Source of the DNA: Syntrophobacterales bacterium
Lineage (GTDB): Bacteria > Desulfobacterota > Desulfobaccia > Desulfobaccales > 0-14-0-80-60-11
Assembly (NCBI GenBank): GCA_023512475.1
Contig: JAILZL010000025.1
Location: 1-43,632, forward strand
Length of the DNA stretch: 43,632 bases
Direction: 5' to 3'
The notes under the pieces were generated by a model. It was given only the letters and a program-made list of their open reading frames with translations. It had not been told where the DNA came from and did not search any database. Made by a program: the position numbers and the translations under genes. Of this stretch, positions 15,198 to 25,329 are shown in pieces (position 1 is the stretch's first letter; every line of letters starts with the position of its first letter).

Positions 15198-16466
15198 ATG
15201 TTGTCTGGTGACCAGGAATCCGGGGCCCCGCAGCCGGTCATTGTCCCCCGGCCCGAACATACCCTCTCCCGCAAGGATATCTCGCTGGAGGCCCTCAAAG
15301 TGCTCTACCGGCTGCATTATGCCGGCTACACGGCCTACCTGGTGGGGGGCGGGGTGCGGGACCTCCTCCTGGGCAAGCAGCCCAAGGACTTTGATGTGGT
15401 CACCGACGCCCGGCCCGGCGAGATCCGCAAGCTCTTCCGCAACAGCCGCATCATCGGGCGGCGCTTCCGGCTGGTGCAGGTCTTCTTCCGGGGCGGCAGG
15501 ATTGTGGAGGTCTCCACCTTCCGGCGGCGCTCGGAATTTGATCTCACCACCAACGGCGAGGAGGGGAAAAACCCCACCTACGGCACCCCGGCGGAGGACG
15601 CCCAGCGCCGGGATCTCACCATCAACGCCCTCTTCTACAACATCGGGGACTTTTCCCTGGTGGATTATGTGGGCGGGCTGGAGGACCTGCGCCGGGGCTA
15701 TATCCGGGTGATCGGCGACCCGGCGGTGCGCTTTGCCCGGGACCCGGTGCGGATGCTCCGGGTGCTGCGCCACGCCGCCCGCACCGGCTTTACCATCGAC
15801 CCCCAGGCCTGGGCCGAAATCCAGGCCAAAGGCGACCTCATCCGTACCTGCCCCCCGGCCCGGGTGCGGGACGAGCTGCTCAAAGACCTGAAAAGCGGCG
15901 CCGCCCGGCCCTTTTTCCAGCTCATGCTGGCAAGCGGCCTCTTTTACGCCATCTTCCCGGGGTGGCGGGGACGCCTGGGAGCCGCCGGCGAGGCCCGCCT
16001 TCTGGAGCTGGCCGGCCGCCTGGACATCCTGAGCCAGGCCGAGCGTCCCCTGCCGGAGAGCCTCATTTGGGCCCTCTTTCTCCTCCCCTACCTGGAGGCG
16101 GAACCGTGGCCCAGCGGCACCCAGGAACTGCGGGAGTTTCTGCCGGCCAGGATCCGGGAGGCATTGGGGGGGGTTGAATTCCCCCGCCAACGCCAGGAGG
16201 AGGTGGTGCAGCTGGTGGCCCTGGCCGCGGCGGTGGCCCACCACGCCCGCCAGAGACGCCCCTGCCCCAGCCGCCTGACCCGGCTGGCCGCCTTTCCCCA
16301 GGCCTACCTGCTGCACCGCCTCCTGGAGGCCCCCCCGGAAGCCCTCCTGGCCGAACTGCCGGGCCCGGAGGAGCCCCTGGAGGCCGTCCTCCCCCGGCGC
16401 CGCCGCCCCCGACGCCGCCGGGGGCGCAAGCGGGGCGAGGCCCGGCCGGAACCTCAAAAATCCTGA
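15198..16466 (+). CDS. pcnB: Poly(A) polymerase / CCA-adding family nucleotidyltransferase
   Basis: This 422-residue enzyme would add A tails to RNA 3' ends. The N-terminal stretch IVPRPEHTLSRKDIS and the arginine-rich C-terminal tail ([14 protein letters not shown]) are features of poly(A) polymerase I rather than of plain CCA-adding enzymes. Catalytic residues are visible: GGGVRD (about 49-54), D64-F-D66, the RRDLTINAL motif, and the ERhxxE-like neck region RFARDPVRMLRVLR. The start is the only one upstream of the conserved region and lacks a Shine-Dalgarno. The 3' end overlaps the convergent Tim44-like gene by 13 bp. CCA-adding activity cannot be excluded from sequence, but both tRNAs here encode their CCA. 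Confidence 0.88.
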   Translation: MLSGDQESGAPQPVIVPRPEHTLSRKDISLEALKVLYRLHYAGYTAYLVGGGVRDLLLGKQPKDFDVVTDARPGEIRKLFRNSRIIGRRFRLVQVFFRGGRIVEVSTFRRRSEFDLTTNGEEGKNPTYGTPAEDAQRRDLTINALFYNIGDFSLVDYVGGLEDLRRGYIRVIGDPAVRFARDPVRMLRVLRHAARTGFTIDPQAWAEIQAKGDLIRTCPPARVRDELLKDLKSGAARPFFQLMLASGLFYAIFPGWRGRLGAAGEARLLELAGRLDILSQAERPLPESLIWALFLLPYLEAEPWPSGTQELREFLPARIREALGGVEFPRQRQEEVVQLVALAAAVAHHARQRRPCPSRLTRLAAFPQAYLLHRLLEAPPEALLAELPGPEEPLEAVLPRRRRPRRRRGRKRGEARPEPQKS

Positions 16467-17353
16467 ATATCCTGGAGCAGCCAGGGAGAGGCGGGATCGG
16501 GCCGTTCAAACAGCCAGGACTCCCGCAGCTCGGCCGGATAGGACATGCTGCCGGCCAGGAGCTTGTAGGTCTGGCTTTGCAGCACATAGTCCAACACCTG
16601 GCCCTCCACCCACACGGTGACGGTCTGCCGGCCGGGCTCGGCCTCGGCCTGCACCAGCGCCAGGCGCTTCAGGCTCAGGTCCTCCAGGCGGCTGATCTCC
16701 CGGCGCAGGGCCAGGATTTTCAGGCCCATCTCCAGGAAGCCCAGGAGATTGTCGGAGAGCTTGCCGTGCAGCGGGCTCAGGTCCTGATGATTCCAGGCAT
16801 CATGGACCTCATAGATGAGATTGCGGACGAGATGGCCAAAAGACTCCAGGGTGAACTGCGGGTCCTGGGCCGCCAGCCGCTCCACCCCGGCCTGGGCGGT
16901 CTTTTCCACCTCCAGGGGCACCGGGTTTTGGGCCGGACGGTTGAAGCGGGGGGTGGGGCGGCCGATGGCGGCCCGCTGTTCCCACCAGCGCTGCACCGCC
17001 ACATAGCCCCCATACACGGCGGTGGCCGCCACCGTGATGTCCAGCAGGCCCAGGGGAAAGCCCTCCGACAGCCAGTGGCCGTACAGGGGGTAGCCGAAGA
17101 TGGTGGACCACAGCAGGCCCGCCAGGAAGCCGCCGGTGAGGAAACGCCACAGGCCCCGCCACGGGGAGGGGGGCAGCTCCCGGGTCGGAGCGGGCGGCCG
17201 GGGCGGGTCGCCCGGGGGAGCCGCGGCCACGGAGGCGGAGGGCGGCCCGGCCCACCTCGACAGGACGGCAGGCTCCAGGGTCGCGGCGCACCACCCCGCC
17301 GCCCACAGGCTGAAAAGAACCGCCGCCGCCAGCCACCGTCTCGGCCGCGCCAT
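16454..17353 (-). CDS. Tim44-like domain membrane protein
   Basis: This 299-residue protein has an N-terminal hydrophobic segment (about 7-26), a P/A-rich linker, two further membrane segments (about 71-90 and 98-118), and a C-terminal Tim44/MRP-L45-like domain (about 150-299). That domain includes DPQFTLESFGHLVRNLIYEVHDAWNHQD-like sequence followed by a beta-rich half with VTVWVEGQVLDYV, the usual layout. Bacterial Tim44-like proteins are inner-membrane proteins of unclear role. The ATG at 17353 has GAGG 5-9 nt upstream. It lies 37 bp after tyrS and probably shares its transcript. Confidence 0.75.
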   Translation of the reverse strand: MARPRRWLAAAVLFSLWAAGWCAATLEPAVLSRWAGPPSASVAAAPPGDPPRPPAPTRELPPSPWRGLWRFLTGGFLAGLLWSTIFGYPLYGHWLSEGFPLGLLDITVAATAVYGGYVAVQRWWEQRAAIGRPTPRFNRPAQNPVPLEVEKTAQAGVERLAAQDPQFTLESFGHLVRNLIYEVHDAWNHQDLSPLHGKLSDNLLGFLEMGLKILALRREISRLEDLSLKRLALVQAEAEPGRQTVTVWVEGQVLDYVLQSQTYKLLAGSMSYPAELRESWLFERPDPASPWLLQDIQDF

Positions 17354-17390
17354 GTCGCCTCAAATCCCCGGGATCTCGGCTGCTTCCTCC

Positions 17391-18617
17391 TTATCTATCG
17401 GCTCTCAAGGTGACGCGCTTAAACCGTCTTTTGCCCACCTGCAGCAAAATCGGTTGATTTTCCGGCAGTTCCCGGTGGATATCCGTCACCTTTTCCCCGT
17501 CCGCCTTCACCCCGCCCTGGGCGATCAGACGCCGGGCCTCGGAGGTGGTGGCGGCCAGCCCCGCGGCGGCCAGGACGTTGGGGAGGAGGCGGTCGTGCGG
17601 TCCCGCGGGGGTGAGGGTGACCTCCTCGATCTCGTCCGGAAGCCCCCCCTCCCGGAAGATGTGGGCGAACTCGGCCGCCGCCTTCTTGGCCGCCTGCGCC
17701 CCATGATAGCGGGCCACGATCTCCTTGGCCAGGGCCTCCTTGGCGTCCCGGGGGTTGACGGCCCCTTGCTCCAGGTCCCGCCGGAGCTGCTCCAGCTCCT
17801 GGGGACCGAGGTCGCTCAACAGCTCGTAATAGCGCAAAAGCAGCGCATCCGGCAGGCTCATGAGCTTGCCGAACATCTCCCGGGGCGGCTCGTCAATGCC
17901 CACATAATTCCCCAGGGATTTGCTCATCTTCTGGACGCCGTCCAGCCCCTCCAAAAGGGGCAGGGTGATGACCACCTGGGGTTCCTGGCCGTACTCCCGC
18001 TGGATCTCCCGCCCCACCAGGAGGTTGAACTTCTGGTCCGTGCCCCCCAGCTCCACATCGGCCCGCAGGGCCACGGAATCGTAGGCCTGGATCAGGGGGT
18101 AGAGGAACTCATGGATGGCGATGGGGGTATGGCTCGCATAGCGTTTGTGGAAATCCTCCCGCTCCAGCATCCGGGCCACGGTGTACCGGGCCGCCAGCCG
18201 GATGAGGTCCTGGGCGCTCATGGCCTTCATCCAGCGGCTGTTGAACTCGATGAGGGTGCGCTCCGGATCCAGGACCTTGAAGATCTGGCGCTCATAGGTG
18301 GCGGCATTGGCCCTGACCTCCTCCTCGGTGAGGGGCGGCCGGGTTTCGCTCTTCCCCGAGGGGTCGCCGATGAGGCCGGTGAAATCGCCGATGAGAAAGA
18401 TGACCTGGTGCCCCAGGTCCTGGAAGTGCTTCAGCTTCTGGATGAGGACCGTGTGCCCCAGGTGCAGGTCCGGCGCCGTGGGATCAAACCCCGCCTTGAC
18501 CCTGAGGGGCACCCCCGTGGCCACGGCGCGCCCCAGCCGCTCTTTGAGCTCCTCTTCCCGGATGATCTCCTGCACGCCCTTTTTGATGAGGGCGAGCTGC
18601 TCGTCCACAGGTTTCAC
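17391..18617 (-). CDS. tyrS: Tyrosyl-tRNA synthetase
   Basis: This 408-residue class I synthetase charges tRNA-Tyr. The HIGH motif is H52-L-G-H55 and KMSKS is at 230-234, inside [12 protein letters not shown]. The tyrosine-binding stretch around [13 protein letters not shown] and the C-terminal S4 RNA-binding domain (about 345-408, [17 protein letters not shown]) are present. The length fits the TyrZ-like subgroup (about 400 aa). The start is GTG 18617 with GGAG 6 nt upstream. A long inverted repeat lies in the leader; no T-box consensus is seen. Confidence 0.96.
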   Translation of the reverse strand: MKPVDEQLALIKKGVQEIIREEELKERLGRAVATGVPLRVKAGFDPTAPDLHLGHTVLIQKLKHFQDLGHQVIFLIGDFTGLIGDPSGKSETRPPLTEEEVRANAATYERQIFKVLDPERTLIEFNSRWMKAMSAQDLIRLAARYTVARMLEREDFHKRYASHTPIAIHEFLYPLIQAYDSVALRADVELGGTDQKFNLLVGREIQREYGQEPQVVITLPLLEGLDGVQKMSKSLGNYVGIDEPPREMFGKLMSLPDALLLRYYELLSDLGPQELEQLRRDLEQGAVNPRDAKEALAKEIVARYHGAQAAKKAAAEFAHIFREGGLPDEIEEVTLTPAGPHDRLLPNVLAAAGLAATTSEARRLIAQGGVKADGEKVTDIHRELPENQPILLQVGKRRFKRVTLRADR

Positions 18618-18635
18618 ATCATACTCCGCGTCACC

Positions 18636-18677
18636 GGGCGGGAGGGCTCAGAACCCTGGGTCCTGACCCTCCCGCCC
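18636..18677. repeat. 11-bp inverted repeat in the tyrS leader
   Basis: GGGCGGGAGGG (18636-18646) pairs perfectly with CCCTCCCGCCC (18667-18677). The 20-nt loop contains a small ACCC/GGGT stem. It lies between the nitroreductase stop and the tyrS start, about 20 bp before tyrS. It may be a terminator for the upstream gene or a leader structure; there is no U-tract. Confidence 0.55.
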
Positions 18678-18813
18678 CTCTGATGTAATCGCAAGCGGGG
18701 AGGGGGAAACCGACTCGCCGCTCTCCCCCCGGTGCACCCTCCGGCCTCGGCCGCCGGCTTCCGGGACGGGGCGGAAGGGGGTTCTTTCCCCGGCCCTTCC
18801 TGGCGCGTCTCCT

Positions 18814-19386
18814 TTAAAACCCCAGCCAGCGGATTTCCCGCTCCTTGCGGGGCGGCACCGGCGGCTCCTTGGCGGAGTAGCCGATGGGGGTGATGGCCAG
18901 GAGGTGGCGGTCGGGTTTCCCCAGGTAGTCCAGCAGCTCCTGCGCCACATAGTTGGGGCCGGTCATCCAGCAGGTGCCCAGGCCTTCGGCGTGGGCCGCC
19001 AGCAGCAGGTTCTGCATCAGGGCGGCCCCGGACTGGATGTTGGCCTCCATCATCCCCGGGTCCGCCACCTTGTCCACCGTCACCACGATGACCACCGGCG
19101 CGCCCCCCAGGTTCTGGAAGAACTTGATCACCAGTTCCTGGCCTTTTTCCGGGATGTTGGCGGCCTTCATCAGCTCCCGCATGTGGGCGATGCAGTGGGT
19201 CACCCGCTCCACGAATTCATCCCGGTAGCGGCCGGCCAGAACGTCAATCTGCCAGGGCTGGGCGTTGGTGCCGGAGGGGGCCCAGATGGCCGCCTGGATG
19301 ACCCGCTCCAGGACCTCCCGGGGGGGCAGGTCGGGTTTGTAGAAACGATGGCTGCGCCGGTTCCTGATGGCTTCATAGAGTTCCAT
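18814..19386 (-). CDS. Nitroreductase family FMN oxidoreductase
   Basis: This 190-residue protein is of the NfsB/FRP superfamily, which binds FMN and reduces nitro or related compounds with NAD(P)H. The N-terminal [12 protein letters not shown] is the usual RRSxRxF FMN-binding start, followed by [12 protein letters not shown], and [17 protein letters not shown] is the conserved helix-loop near the flavin. The end ([19 protein letters not shown]) is typical of short members (170-200 aa). The ATG at 19386 has GGGAGG upstream and lies inside the last codons of the methyltransferase gene (14-bp overlap). The substrate cannot be told. Confidence 0.9.
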   Translation of the reverse strand: MELYEAIRNRRSHRFYKPDLPPREVLERVIQAAIWAPSGTNAQPWQIDVLAGRYRDEFVERVTHCIAHMRELMKAANIPEKGQELVIKFFQNLGGAPVVIVVTVDKVADPGMMEANIQSGAALMQNLLLAAHAEGLGTCWMTGPNYVAQELLDYLGKPDRHLLAITPIGYSAKEPPVPPRKEREIRWLGF

Positions 19387-20239
19387 AACGCCTCCCGAAC
19401 AGGGGTTGAGAGTGCAGGAATGCCGTCAGTCGGTCCACCGAATGCTGAAAATAGTGCGGGTCGATTTCAAAACCCACACAGGAGAGCCCCAGTTTCATGC
19501 AGGCCAGGGCCGTGGTCCCGAGCCCCAGAAAGGGGTCGAGAACCAGGCTCACCCTTTCCAGACCGTGGAGCTTAAGGCACATTTCCGGCAGTTTCACCGG
19601 GAAGGTGGCGGGGTGGGGGCGCTCCCGCTCCCGGCTCTGGATGGTCTCATAAGGGATGAACCAGGTGTTGCCCCGGCAGCGTCTGTCCCGGGTGGCCGCC
19701 TTCCAGCGGCCGATGTTGGACTTGTCTTGGTAGGGCACCCCGATGGCCAGCCGGTCCAGGGGGACCTGGCCGGTTTTGGTGAGGTGGAAGATGTATTCGT
19801 GGCAATCATTCAAAAAGCGCTGGCCGCCGATGGGCTTGTAATGGCCGAAGGTGACGGGGGCGGTATCGCCCTCAGAGACCGCAATGCTCTTGATCCAGTG
19901 AATGGTGTTCTGGAGGTAAAAGTGGGGCCTAAGCCGCAGGAGAATCTCCAGGGGCCCCCAGGGGTCGGTGGGTTTGCCCCCCACATTGAGGAAAAAGGAG
20001 CCCGTGTCCTTGAGCACCCGCCTGATCTCCAGGGCCACCTCCTCCAGCCAGGCCAGGTATTCCTCCCGGGGGCGGGAGTCATCATAGGTGCCGTAGCGCA
20101 GGCCCAGATTGTAGGGGGGGGAGGTGACCACCACGTCCACGGAGCTCTCCGGCAGCCTCCGGCGCAGGCCGGTGAGGCAGTCCTCCTGAAAGAGGGAGAG
20201 GGTCTGCCCTCCGGGTGGGTGCCAGTGAAATTCCGGCAT
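19373..20239 (-). CDS. DNA (adenine-N6 or cytosine-N4) methyltransferase, orphan
   Basis: This 288-residue SAM-dependent DNA methyltransferase has the catalytic TSPPYN (39-44) before the SAM-binding [12 protein letters not shown] near the C-terminus, the order IV then I that defines the beta class. FEIDPHYF follows as motif II. TSPPY occurs in both N4-cytosine and N6-adenine enzymes, so the target base is open. The central region holds a putative target-recognition stretch (about 130-220). The ATG at 20239 begins the conserved region; longer frames upstream look non-coding and overlap the glycosyltransferase gene. No restriction endonuclease is nearby, so it is probably a solitary regulatory or remnant methylase. 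It overlaps the nitroreductase gene by 14 bp. Confidence 0.85.
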   Translation of the reverse strand: MPEFHWHPPGGQTLSLFQEDCLTGLRRRLPESSVDVVVTSPPYNLGLRYGTYDDSRPREEYLAWLEEVALEIRRVLKDTGSFFLNVGGKPTDPWGPLEILLRLRPHFYLQNTIHWIKSIAVSEGDTAPVTFGHYKPIGGQRFLNDCHEYIFHLTKTGQVPLDRLAIGVPYQDKSNIGRWKAATRDRRCRGNTWFIPYETIQSRERERPHPATFPVKLPEMCLKLHGLERVSLVLDPFLGLGTTALACMKLGLSCVGFEIDPHYFQHSVDRLTAFLHSQPLFGRRYGTL

Positions 20240-20343
20240 CGTCGTCAAGAACCGGTCCTGGCGGGAGTCACCCGGAGGATTCCCCCCCAAGGTCCTCCCC
20301 CCAGGGTTAAGGTCTTCCTGCCGGGTCAGGCCTCCTGCCCTCC

Positions 20344-21204
20344 TCAGCCTTCGGTCCCGGTCAGGGAAAGGGGCGCACCCCCCTCCCCGGCTTCTCCGGC
20401 CAGCGCCTGGTAATGGGCGGCTTCCGCCAGCCGCCCCCGCTTGGCGCAGCCCTGGGCGTAGATCCGGCACTTTTCCGCCAGGGTGCGGCGCACCGCCTCC
20501 CGGTAGGGGGCCGGCAGCTCCGGCTCCTTAAGGAGCTTGAGGAGCGCCCGGATGCGGAAGCGGTCCAGGCCCCAGGCCCGGGAGAGCTGATCCGGATGGC
20601 CGCCCCGCTTCACCACCAAAGGCTCGGGCACCAGCCCGATGTCATGGCGCCAGGCGAGGCGCAGCCACAGGTCGTAGTCCTCGCAGGCGGGGAGGGACTC
20701 ATCAAAGCCCCCCGCCTGCCAGAAGAGCCGCCGGGAGATCATCACCGCGGAGGGGCTGACCAGACAGCGGGCCAGAGAGGGGAGAAAGATCCGGCCCCCC
20801 ACCTTGCGGTGGCTTGAGGGCGGATTCACCCGCACCCCCCGGCGCACCCAGATCTCCCCGGTCTGGCAGATCTCCAGGTCCGGATGGGCGTCAAGATAGG
20901 CCAGCTGGCGGGCCAGCTTCTCCGGCCGCCAGAGATCATCGGAGTCCAGAAAGGCCAGCCACCGGCCCCGGGCGGCGGCGGCCCCCAGATTCCGGGCGGC
21001 GGCCACCCCCCGGTTGCGCCAGGTGCGGAGATAGCACAATTTCCCGCGAAAAGGCGCCAGGGCCTCCATCGTCCCGTCGGTGCTGCCGTCGTCCACCACC
21101 AGGAGCTCAAAATCCCGGCAGGTCTGGGCCAGAACCGAGGCCACCGCCTCGGTAACCCAGCCCGCCCGGTTATAGGTGGGGATGATGACACTGACCCAGG
21201 CCAC
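20344..21204 (-). CDS. Family 2 glycosyltransferase
   Basis: This 286-residue GT-A fold glycosyltransferase has the N-terminal [20 protein letters not shown], nucleotide-sugar contact [12 protein letters not shown], and the metal-binding DSDD (near residue 90) followed by [10 protein letters not shown] near residue 190 carries the ED motif of the catalytic base. There is no membrane helix. It probably adds a sugar to an envelope polysaccharide or lipid, the acceptor being unknown. The start is GTG 21204. No other polysaccharide genes are adjacent, although a sugar nucleotidyltransferase gene lies at the far right of the window. Confidence 0.9.
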   Translation of the reverse strand: MAWVSVIIPTYNRAGWVTEAVASVLAQTCRDFELLVVDDGSTDGTMEALAPFRGKLCYLRTWRNRGVAAARNLGAAAARGRWLAFLDSDDLWRPEKLARQLAYLDAHPDLEICQTGEIWVRRGVRVNPPSSHRKVGGRIFLPSLARCLVSPSAVMISRRLFWQAGGFDESLPACEDYDLWLRLAWRHDIGLVPEPLVVKRGGHPDQLSRAWGLDRFRIRALLKLLKEPELPAPYREAVRRTLAEKCRIYAQGCAKRGRLAEAAHYQALAGEAGEGGAPLSLTGTEG

Positions 21205-21443
21205 GGTGACACAAAGATATCAGAATCTCCCGGGAATTCAAGGGGATTTGGGGGCGGGGCCGGGATTCCCCGGGCGGGGGAGGCAGCCCTTTGCCCACAA
21301 AGGGGGAACTGCATGGGATCCCCCGGTCCCGGACGGTCCCAGGCGGCCGCAGTTTCCCGGTGACTGGGGCAGGAAGTTCCCGGGGCCCCTTTTTCCCGGC
21401 CTCCTGAAGGCGGCGGCTTTTTCCGCCCCTGCCGGGGCCGGTT

Positions 21444-21449
21444 TATGAT
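21444..21449 (+). promoter_or_regulatory. Possible -10 element for leuS
   Basis: TATGAT at 21444-21449 lies in a short AT-rich island in otherwise very GC-rich DNA, about 40 bp before the leuS start. The -35 region is poor, so this is a weak call. Confidence 0.3.
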
Positions 21450-21489
21450 ATAAATAAAGCTTCAGATTTTCTCCTGCAGGAGCGTGTGC

Positions 21490-23985
21490 ATGCCGCCCCG
21501 TTATGAACCCCGCCGGGTGGAGGAAAAGTGGCAGCGGCTCTGGGAGGAGCGCCGCCTCTTTGAGGCCGACCTCGACCCCACCCGCCCCAAATATTATGTT
21601 CTGGAGATGTTCCCCTACCCCTCCGGCCGCATCCATATGGGCCACGTGCGCAACTACACCATCGGCGATGTGGTGGCCCGCTACCAGTGGATGCGGGGCT
21701 ATAACGTGCTGCACCCCATGGGCTGGGACGCCTTCGGCCTGCCGGCGGAAAACGCCGCCATGAAGCACGGCCTCCACCCCCACGCCTGGACCCGGGAGAA
21801 CATCGCCTACATGCGGGCCCAGCTCAAGGCCCTGGGCTACAGCTACGACTGGCGCCGGGAGCTGGCCACCTGCGATCCGGACTACTACCGCTGGGAACAG
21901 CTCGTCTTCCTGAAGATGTATGAGCGGGGGCTGGCCTACAAGAAGGAGGCCCCGGTGAACTGGTGCCCCTCCTGCCAGACGGTGCTGGCCAACGAGCAGG
22001 TGGAGGGGGGCCTGTGCTGGCGCTGCGACACCCCGGTGATGCTGAAGGAGCTCCCCCAGTGGTTCTTTCGCATCACCGCCTATGCCGAGGAGCTTTTGAA
22101 TGATCTGGACCGCCTCACCCACTGGCCCGAGCGGGTGATCACCATGCAGCGGAACTGGATCGGCAAGTCCCACGGCGCCGAGATCGACTTCCCCCTGGAG
22201 GGCGGCGGGGAGCCCCTCCGGGTCTTCACCACCCGTCAGGACACCCTGTGGGGGGCCACCTTCATGTCCCTGGCGCCGGAGCACCCCCGGGCCCTGGAGC
22301 TGGCCGCCGGCACCCCCCAGGAAGAGGCGGTGCGCCGCTTCGTGGAGCACTGGAGCGCAGTGAACCGCAGCCGGGGGGCGGTGGAGGAGCTCACCAAGGA
22401 GGGGGTCTTCACCGGCCGCTACTGCACGAACCCGGTGACCGGCTGGCGCCTGCCCATTTATGTGGCCAACTTCGTCCTCATGGAGTATGGCACCGGGGCG
22501 GTGATGGCGGTGCCGGCCCATGACCAGCGGGATTTCGAGTTCGCCCGGGTGTATGGCCTCCCCATCCGGGTGGTGATCCAGCCCCCCGGGGGGGAGCTGC
22601 GGGCCGAAAGCCTCACCGCCGCCTATGAAGGGGAGGGGGTGCTGGTGGACTCCGGGCCTTTCAGCGGCCTCACCTCTGAGGCGGCCAAGCCCGCCATCGT
22701 CGCCTTCCTGGAGGAGCGGGGGCTGGGGCAGGGCACGGTGCACTACCGCCTCCGGGATTGGGGCATCTCCCGCCAGCGCTACTGGGGCGCGCCCATCCCC
22801 ATCCTCTACTGCGACGCCTGCGGCACCGTGCCGGTGCCGGAGAAGGACCTCCCCGTGGTCCTGCCCCTGGATGTCCAGGTGAAGCTGGTGGGGGCCTCGC
22901 CCCTGGCGGAGCTGGAGTCCTTCTGGAAGGTTCCCTGTCCCGCCTGCGGCGGCCCGGCCCGCCGGGAAGTGGACACCATGGACACCTTCGTGGAGTCCTC
23001 CTGGTATTTCCTGCGCTTCACCTGCCCGGGGTACACCGGCGGCATCGTGGACCCCCAGCAGGTGGCCTACTGGGCCCCGGTGGATCAGTACATCGGCGGC
23101 ATCGAGCATGCGGTGCTGCATCTCCTGTATGCCCGTTTCTTCACCAAGGTGCTGCGGGACCTGGGCTACATTGGGCTCTCGGAACCCTTCGAGCGCCTCC
23201 TCACCCAGGGCATGGTACTGAAAGACGGGGCCAAGATGGCCAAATCCAAGGGCAATGTGGTGGACCCCGACGACATGATCGCCACCTACGGCGCCGACAC
23301 CACCCGGCTCTTTCTGCTCTTCGCCGCGCCCCCGGAAAAGGACCTGGAGTGGAGCGACCAGGGGGTGGCCGGGGCCCACCGCTTCCTGCACCGGGTCTGG
23401 ACCCTGGTGCACACCCTGCTCCCGGAGATCGCCGGGGCCGCGCCGTACGCGGGCTCCGGGGAGGATCTGCCGCCGCCCCTATGGGAACTCCGGCACCAGG
23501 TGCACCGCACCATCAAGCGGGTCACCGACGACATCGAGGACGAGTTCCACTTCAACACCGCCATCGCCGCGGTGATGGAGCTGGTGAATCACTGCTACCC
23601 GGCCCTGGAGAGCCTCCCCCGGGACGGCCTCGCCCGGTCGGTCTGGCGGGAGGCGGTGGAGGCCATCCTCAAGCTCCTCAACCCCATGGTGCCCCACCTG
23701 GCGGAGGAGCTCTGGCAGGCCCTGGGGCATGAGACCTCCCTGATGCAGGCGCCCTGGCCCACGGCGGATCCCGCCGCCCTGGTGGAGAGCGCCCTCACCC
23801 TGGTCATCCAGGTGAACGGCAAGGTCAGGGGGGAGATTAAGGTGCCCGCGGCGGCCTCCGACGACGACATCCGCCGGCTGGCCCTGGAGCACGTGCAGCA
23901 GGACGAACGCCTGCGCAAATGGGTGCCGGGCCCGCCCAAAAAGGTCATTCTGGCCCGGCGCAGGCTCATCAATCTGGTGGTCTGA
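21490..23985 (+). CDS. leuS: Leucyl-tRNA synthetase
   Basis: This 831-residue class Ia synthetase has HIGH as H49-M-G-H52 inside [15 protein letters not shown] and KMSKS as K582-M-A-K-S inside [16 protein letters not shown]1 editing domain (about 225-415) contains the [13 protein letters not shown] and [15 protein letters not shown] motifs. Zinc-ribbon-like cysteine pairs (CPSC/CWRC and CDAC/CPAC) and the C-terminal RNA-binding domain ([14 protein letters not shown]) are present. The ATG at 21490 has CAGGAG at 21477-21482 with a 7-nt spacer; a GTG at 21484 is too close to it. It heads the operon leuS-lptE-unknown-AAA-holA. Confidence 0.97.
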   Translation: MPPRYEPRRVEEKWQRLWEERRLFEADLDPTRPKYYVLEMFPYPSGRIHMGHVRNYTIGDVVARYQWMRGYNVLHPMGWDAFGLPAENAAMKHGLHPHAWTRENIAYMRAQLKALGYSYDWRRELATCDPDYYRWEQLVFLKMYERGLAYKKEAPVNWCPSCQTVLANEQVEGGLCWRCDTPVMLKELPQWFFRITAYAEELLNDLDRLTHWPERVITMQRNWIGKSHGAEIDFPLEGGGEPLRVFTTRQDTLWGATFMSLAPEHPRALELAAGTPQEEAVRRFVEHWSAVNRSRGAVEELTKEGVFTGRYCTNPVTGWRLPIYVANFVLMEYGTGAVMAVPAHDQRDFEFARVYGLPIRVVIQPPGGELRAESLTAAYEGEGVLVDSGPFSGLTSEAAKPAIVAFLEERGLGQGTVHYRLRDWGISRQRYWGAPIPILYCDACGTVPVPEKDLPVVLPLDVQVKLVGASPLAELESFWKVPCPACGGPARREVDTMDTFVESSWYFLRFTCPGYTGGIVDPQQVAYWAPVDQYIGGIEHAVLHLLYARFFTKVLRDLGYIGLSEPFERLLTQGMVLKDGAKMAKSKGNVVDPDDMIATYGADTTRLFLLFAAPPEKDLEWSDQGVAGAHRFLHRVWTLVHTLLPEIAGAAPYAGSGEDLPPPLWELRHQVHRTIKRVTDDIEDEFHFNTAIAAVMELVNHCYPALESLPRDGLARSVWREAVEAILKLLNPMVPHLAEELWQALGHETSLMQAPWPTADPAALVESALTLVIQVNGKVRGEIKVPAAASDDDIRRLALEHVQQDERLRKWVPGPPKKVILARRRLINLVV

Positions 23986-24061
23986 GGCAGGGCAAGGCCG
24001 GAGGTAGGGCCGGGAGGATGAGGCCCTGGTTCCTCTGACCCGGCCCTTTTCAGGAAGGGGT

Positions 24062-24583
24062 ATGCATCGCTGGGCGTGGTGTCTTGTCATCCTGCTCCTG
24101 ATGCCAGCGGGCTGCGGCTACCGGCCGGTGGGGAGTGAGCCTGTGCCGCCTGGAGGGAAAGAGCCCCCCACTTTGGCGGTGCCGCTCTTCAGGAACCGCT
24201 CCACCGAGGTCAACCTGGAGGCCCTCTTTGCCAACGCCCTCACCGAAACTCTGGCCCAGAGCCGCACCTGGCGCCTCACCCCCCGGGAGGAGAACGCCGA
24301 TCTGGTGCTGGAAGGCGAGGTGACCTCGGTGGAATACGCCTCGGTGGCCTTCTTTGACATTGACCAGTCCCTGGTGCGGCGGGTGACCATCCGGGTGGAT
24401 CTGACCCTGAAACAACGGGGCAGCGGCAAGGTCCTCTGGAAGGAGCGGGAGGTCCTCACCGACGATTACCCGGTGGAGCAACGCAACTACCTCATCGGGG
24501 AGCAGACCAAGGCCATGGGCATCCGCCGCAGCGCCCACACCCTGGCCCGGCGGGTGCTGGAAAAGCTCCTTTTGGTGCTGTAA
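24062..24583 (+). CDS. lptE: LPS-assembly lipoprotein LptE
   Basis: This 173-residue lipoprotein is the likely plug of the LptD outer-membrane LPS translocon. A signal peptide (about 1-18) ends in the lipobox MPAGC, with C19 the lipid-modified residue, followed directly by GYRP, the usual LptE start. The rest has the alternating pattern of the family (LAVPLFRNRSTEVNLEALFANALTE and ADLVLEGEV). It lies 76 bp after leuS and upstream of holA, the order seen in many proteobacteria. GGAAGGGG precedes the ATG. Confidence 0.9.
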   Translation: MHRWAWCLVILLLMPAGCGYRPVGSEPVPPGGKEPPTLAVPLFRNRSTEVNLEALFANALTETLAQSRTWRLTPREENADLVLEGEVTSVEYASVAFFDIDQSLVRRVTIRVDLTLKQRGSGKVLWKEREVLTDDYPVEQRNYLIGEQTKAMGIRRSAHTLARRVLEKLLLVL

Positions 24584-24635
24584 GGCGCTCCCCGGAATCC
24601 GGCCTTTTCATGGGAGGGGCCCAGGAGAAAACTTC

Positions 24636-25253
24636 ATGTCCGACCATCCCCGGGAGCTGAAAAAGCTCCTGAAAGACCTCTGTCCGTTGGTGGACCTGGT
24701 ACGGGAGATGCTGGGCAGCGCCCGGCATGCCTTCAACCGCCACAGCAGGGCCGAGCTGGACAAAATGGCCCGCCTGCATACCGAGTTCTCCCTGAAGATC
24801 GACCCCTTCTTCCAGCGGGTGGAGGAGGAACTGGAGAAGCCTGCCCACCATGGGAAGGCCCAGTGGCTCCTCCTTAAGGAGGTCCTCTCCCGTCTGGAGC
24901 TCCTGGCCCACGAGATTTCCCGCCTGGCTGAACCCTTGCAGCAGAAGGCCAACCGGGGGGCCATCCTCTCGGATCAGGATCTGTTTCAGGTGAATGATGC
25001 CTTCTCCCGCCTCACCGGCATGCTCCGGACTTTGGCGGATGTGTTCGCCACCGACGACCCGGCGCTGAAGGCCTACATCCGCCAGGAATGCGAACGGCTG
25101 GAGCAGGAATGTTTCGGCCATCAGGCCGCGCACCAGGGCCGGATGATGGACAGCCCCGGCCAACCCGGCGCCTGGGCGGTGTATGTGGCCCTGCTGCAGC
25201 GATTCCGGGACTGTATAGGCCACCTGCGGCCCCTGGTGGAGAGCCTGGGATGA
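24636..25253 (+). CDS. Helical protein of unknown function (PhoU-like pattern)
   Basis: This 205-residue soluble protein is predicted almost entirely helical with heptad-like leucines. It has no signal peptide or membrane helix and no motif that I recognise. Its helix lengths recall PhoU-type bundles, but this is a weak likeness. AGGAG lies about 11 nt before the ATG at 24636. The gap to lptE is 52 bp, so it is probably in the leuS-lptE transcript. Confidence 0.7.
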   Translation: MSDHPRELKKLLKDLCPLVDLVREMLGSARHAFNRHSRAELDKMARLHTEFSLKIDPFFQRVEEELEKPAHHGKAQWLLLKEVLSRLELLAHEISRLAEPLQQKANRGAILSDQDLFQVNDAFSRLTGMLRTLADVFATDDPALKAYIRQECERLEQECFGHQAAHQGRMMDSPGQPGAWAVYVALLQRFRDCIGHLRPLVESLG

Positions 25254-25323
25254 CTAGCAGGAACAGGCTGCCGGGAGCTTATGGGAGGCGATGAACCCGC
25301 CGGCACCAAAACCCGGAGTGTAG

Positions 25324-25329
25324 TATAAT
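25324..25329 (+). promoter_or_regulatory. Possible -10 element upstream of the AAA ATPase gene
   Basis: TATAAT at 25324-25329 is a perfect -10 hexamer in an AT-rich patch of the 269-bp gap between the helical unknown and the AAA ATPase. No good -35 or TGn element accompanies it. The leader to the ATG at 25523 would be about 185 nt; its 3' half is GC-rich with possible GCCGG stems. Confidence 0.4.

Noticed and set aside
16454-16466. Overlap of pcnB and the Tim44-like gene as a sign of a wrong gene call
   Set aside because: Both proteins are well supported to their ends, and a 13-bp tail-to-tail overlap is ordinary in compact genomes.
18618-18813. T-box riboswitch before tyrS
   Set aside because: No T-box bulge consensus (AGGGTGGNACCGCG) is present in the leader; only the simple inverted repeat is seen.
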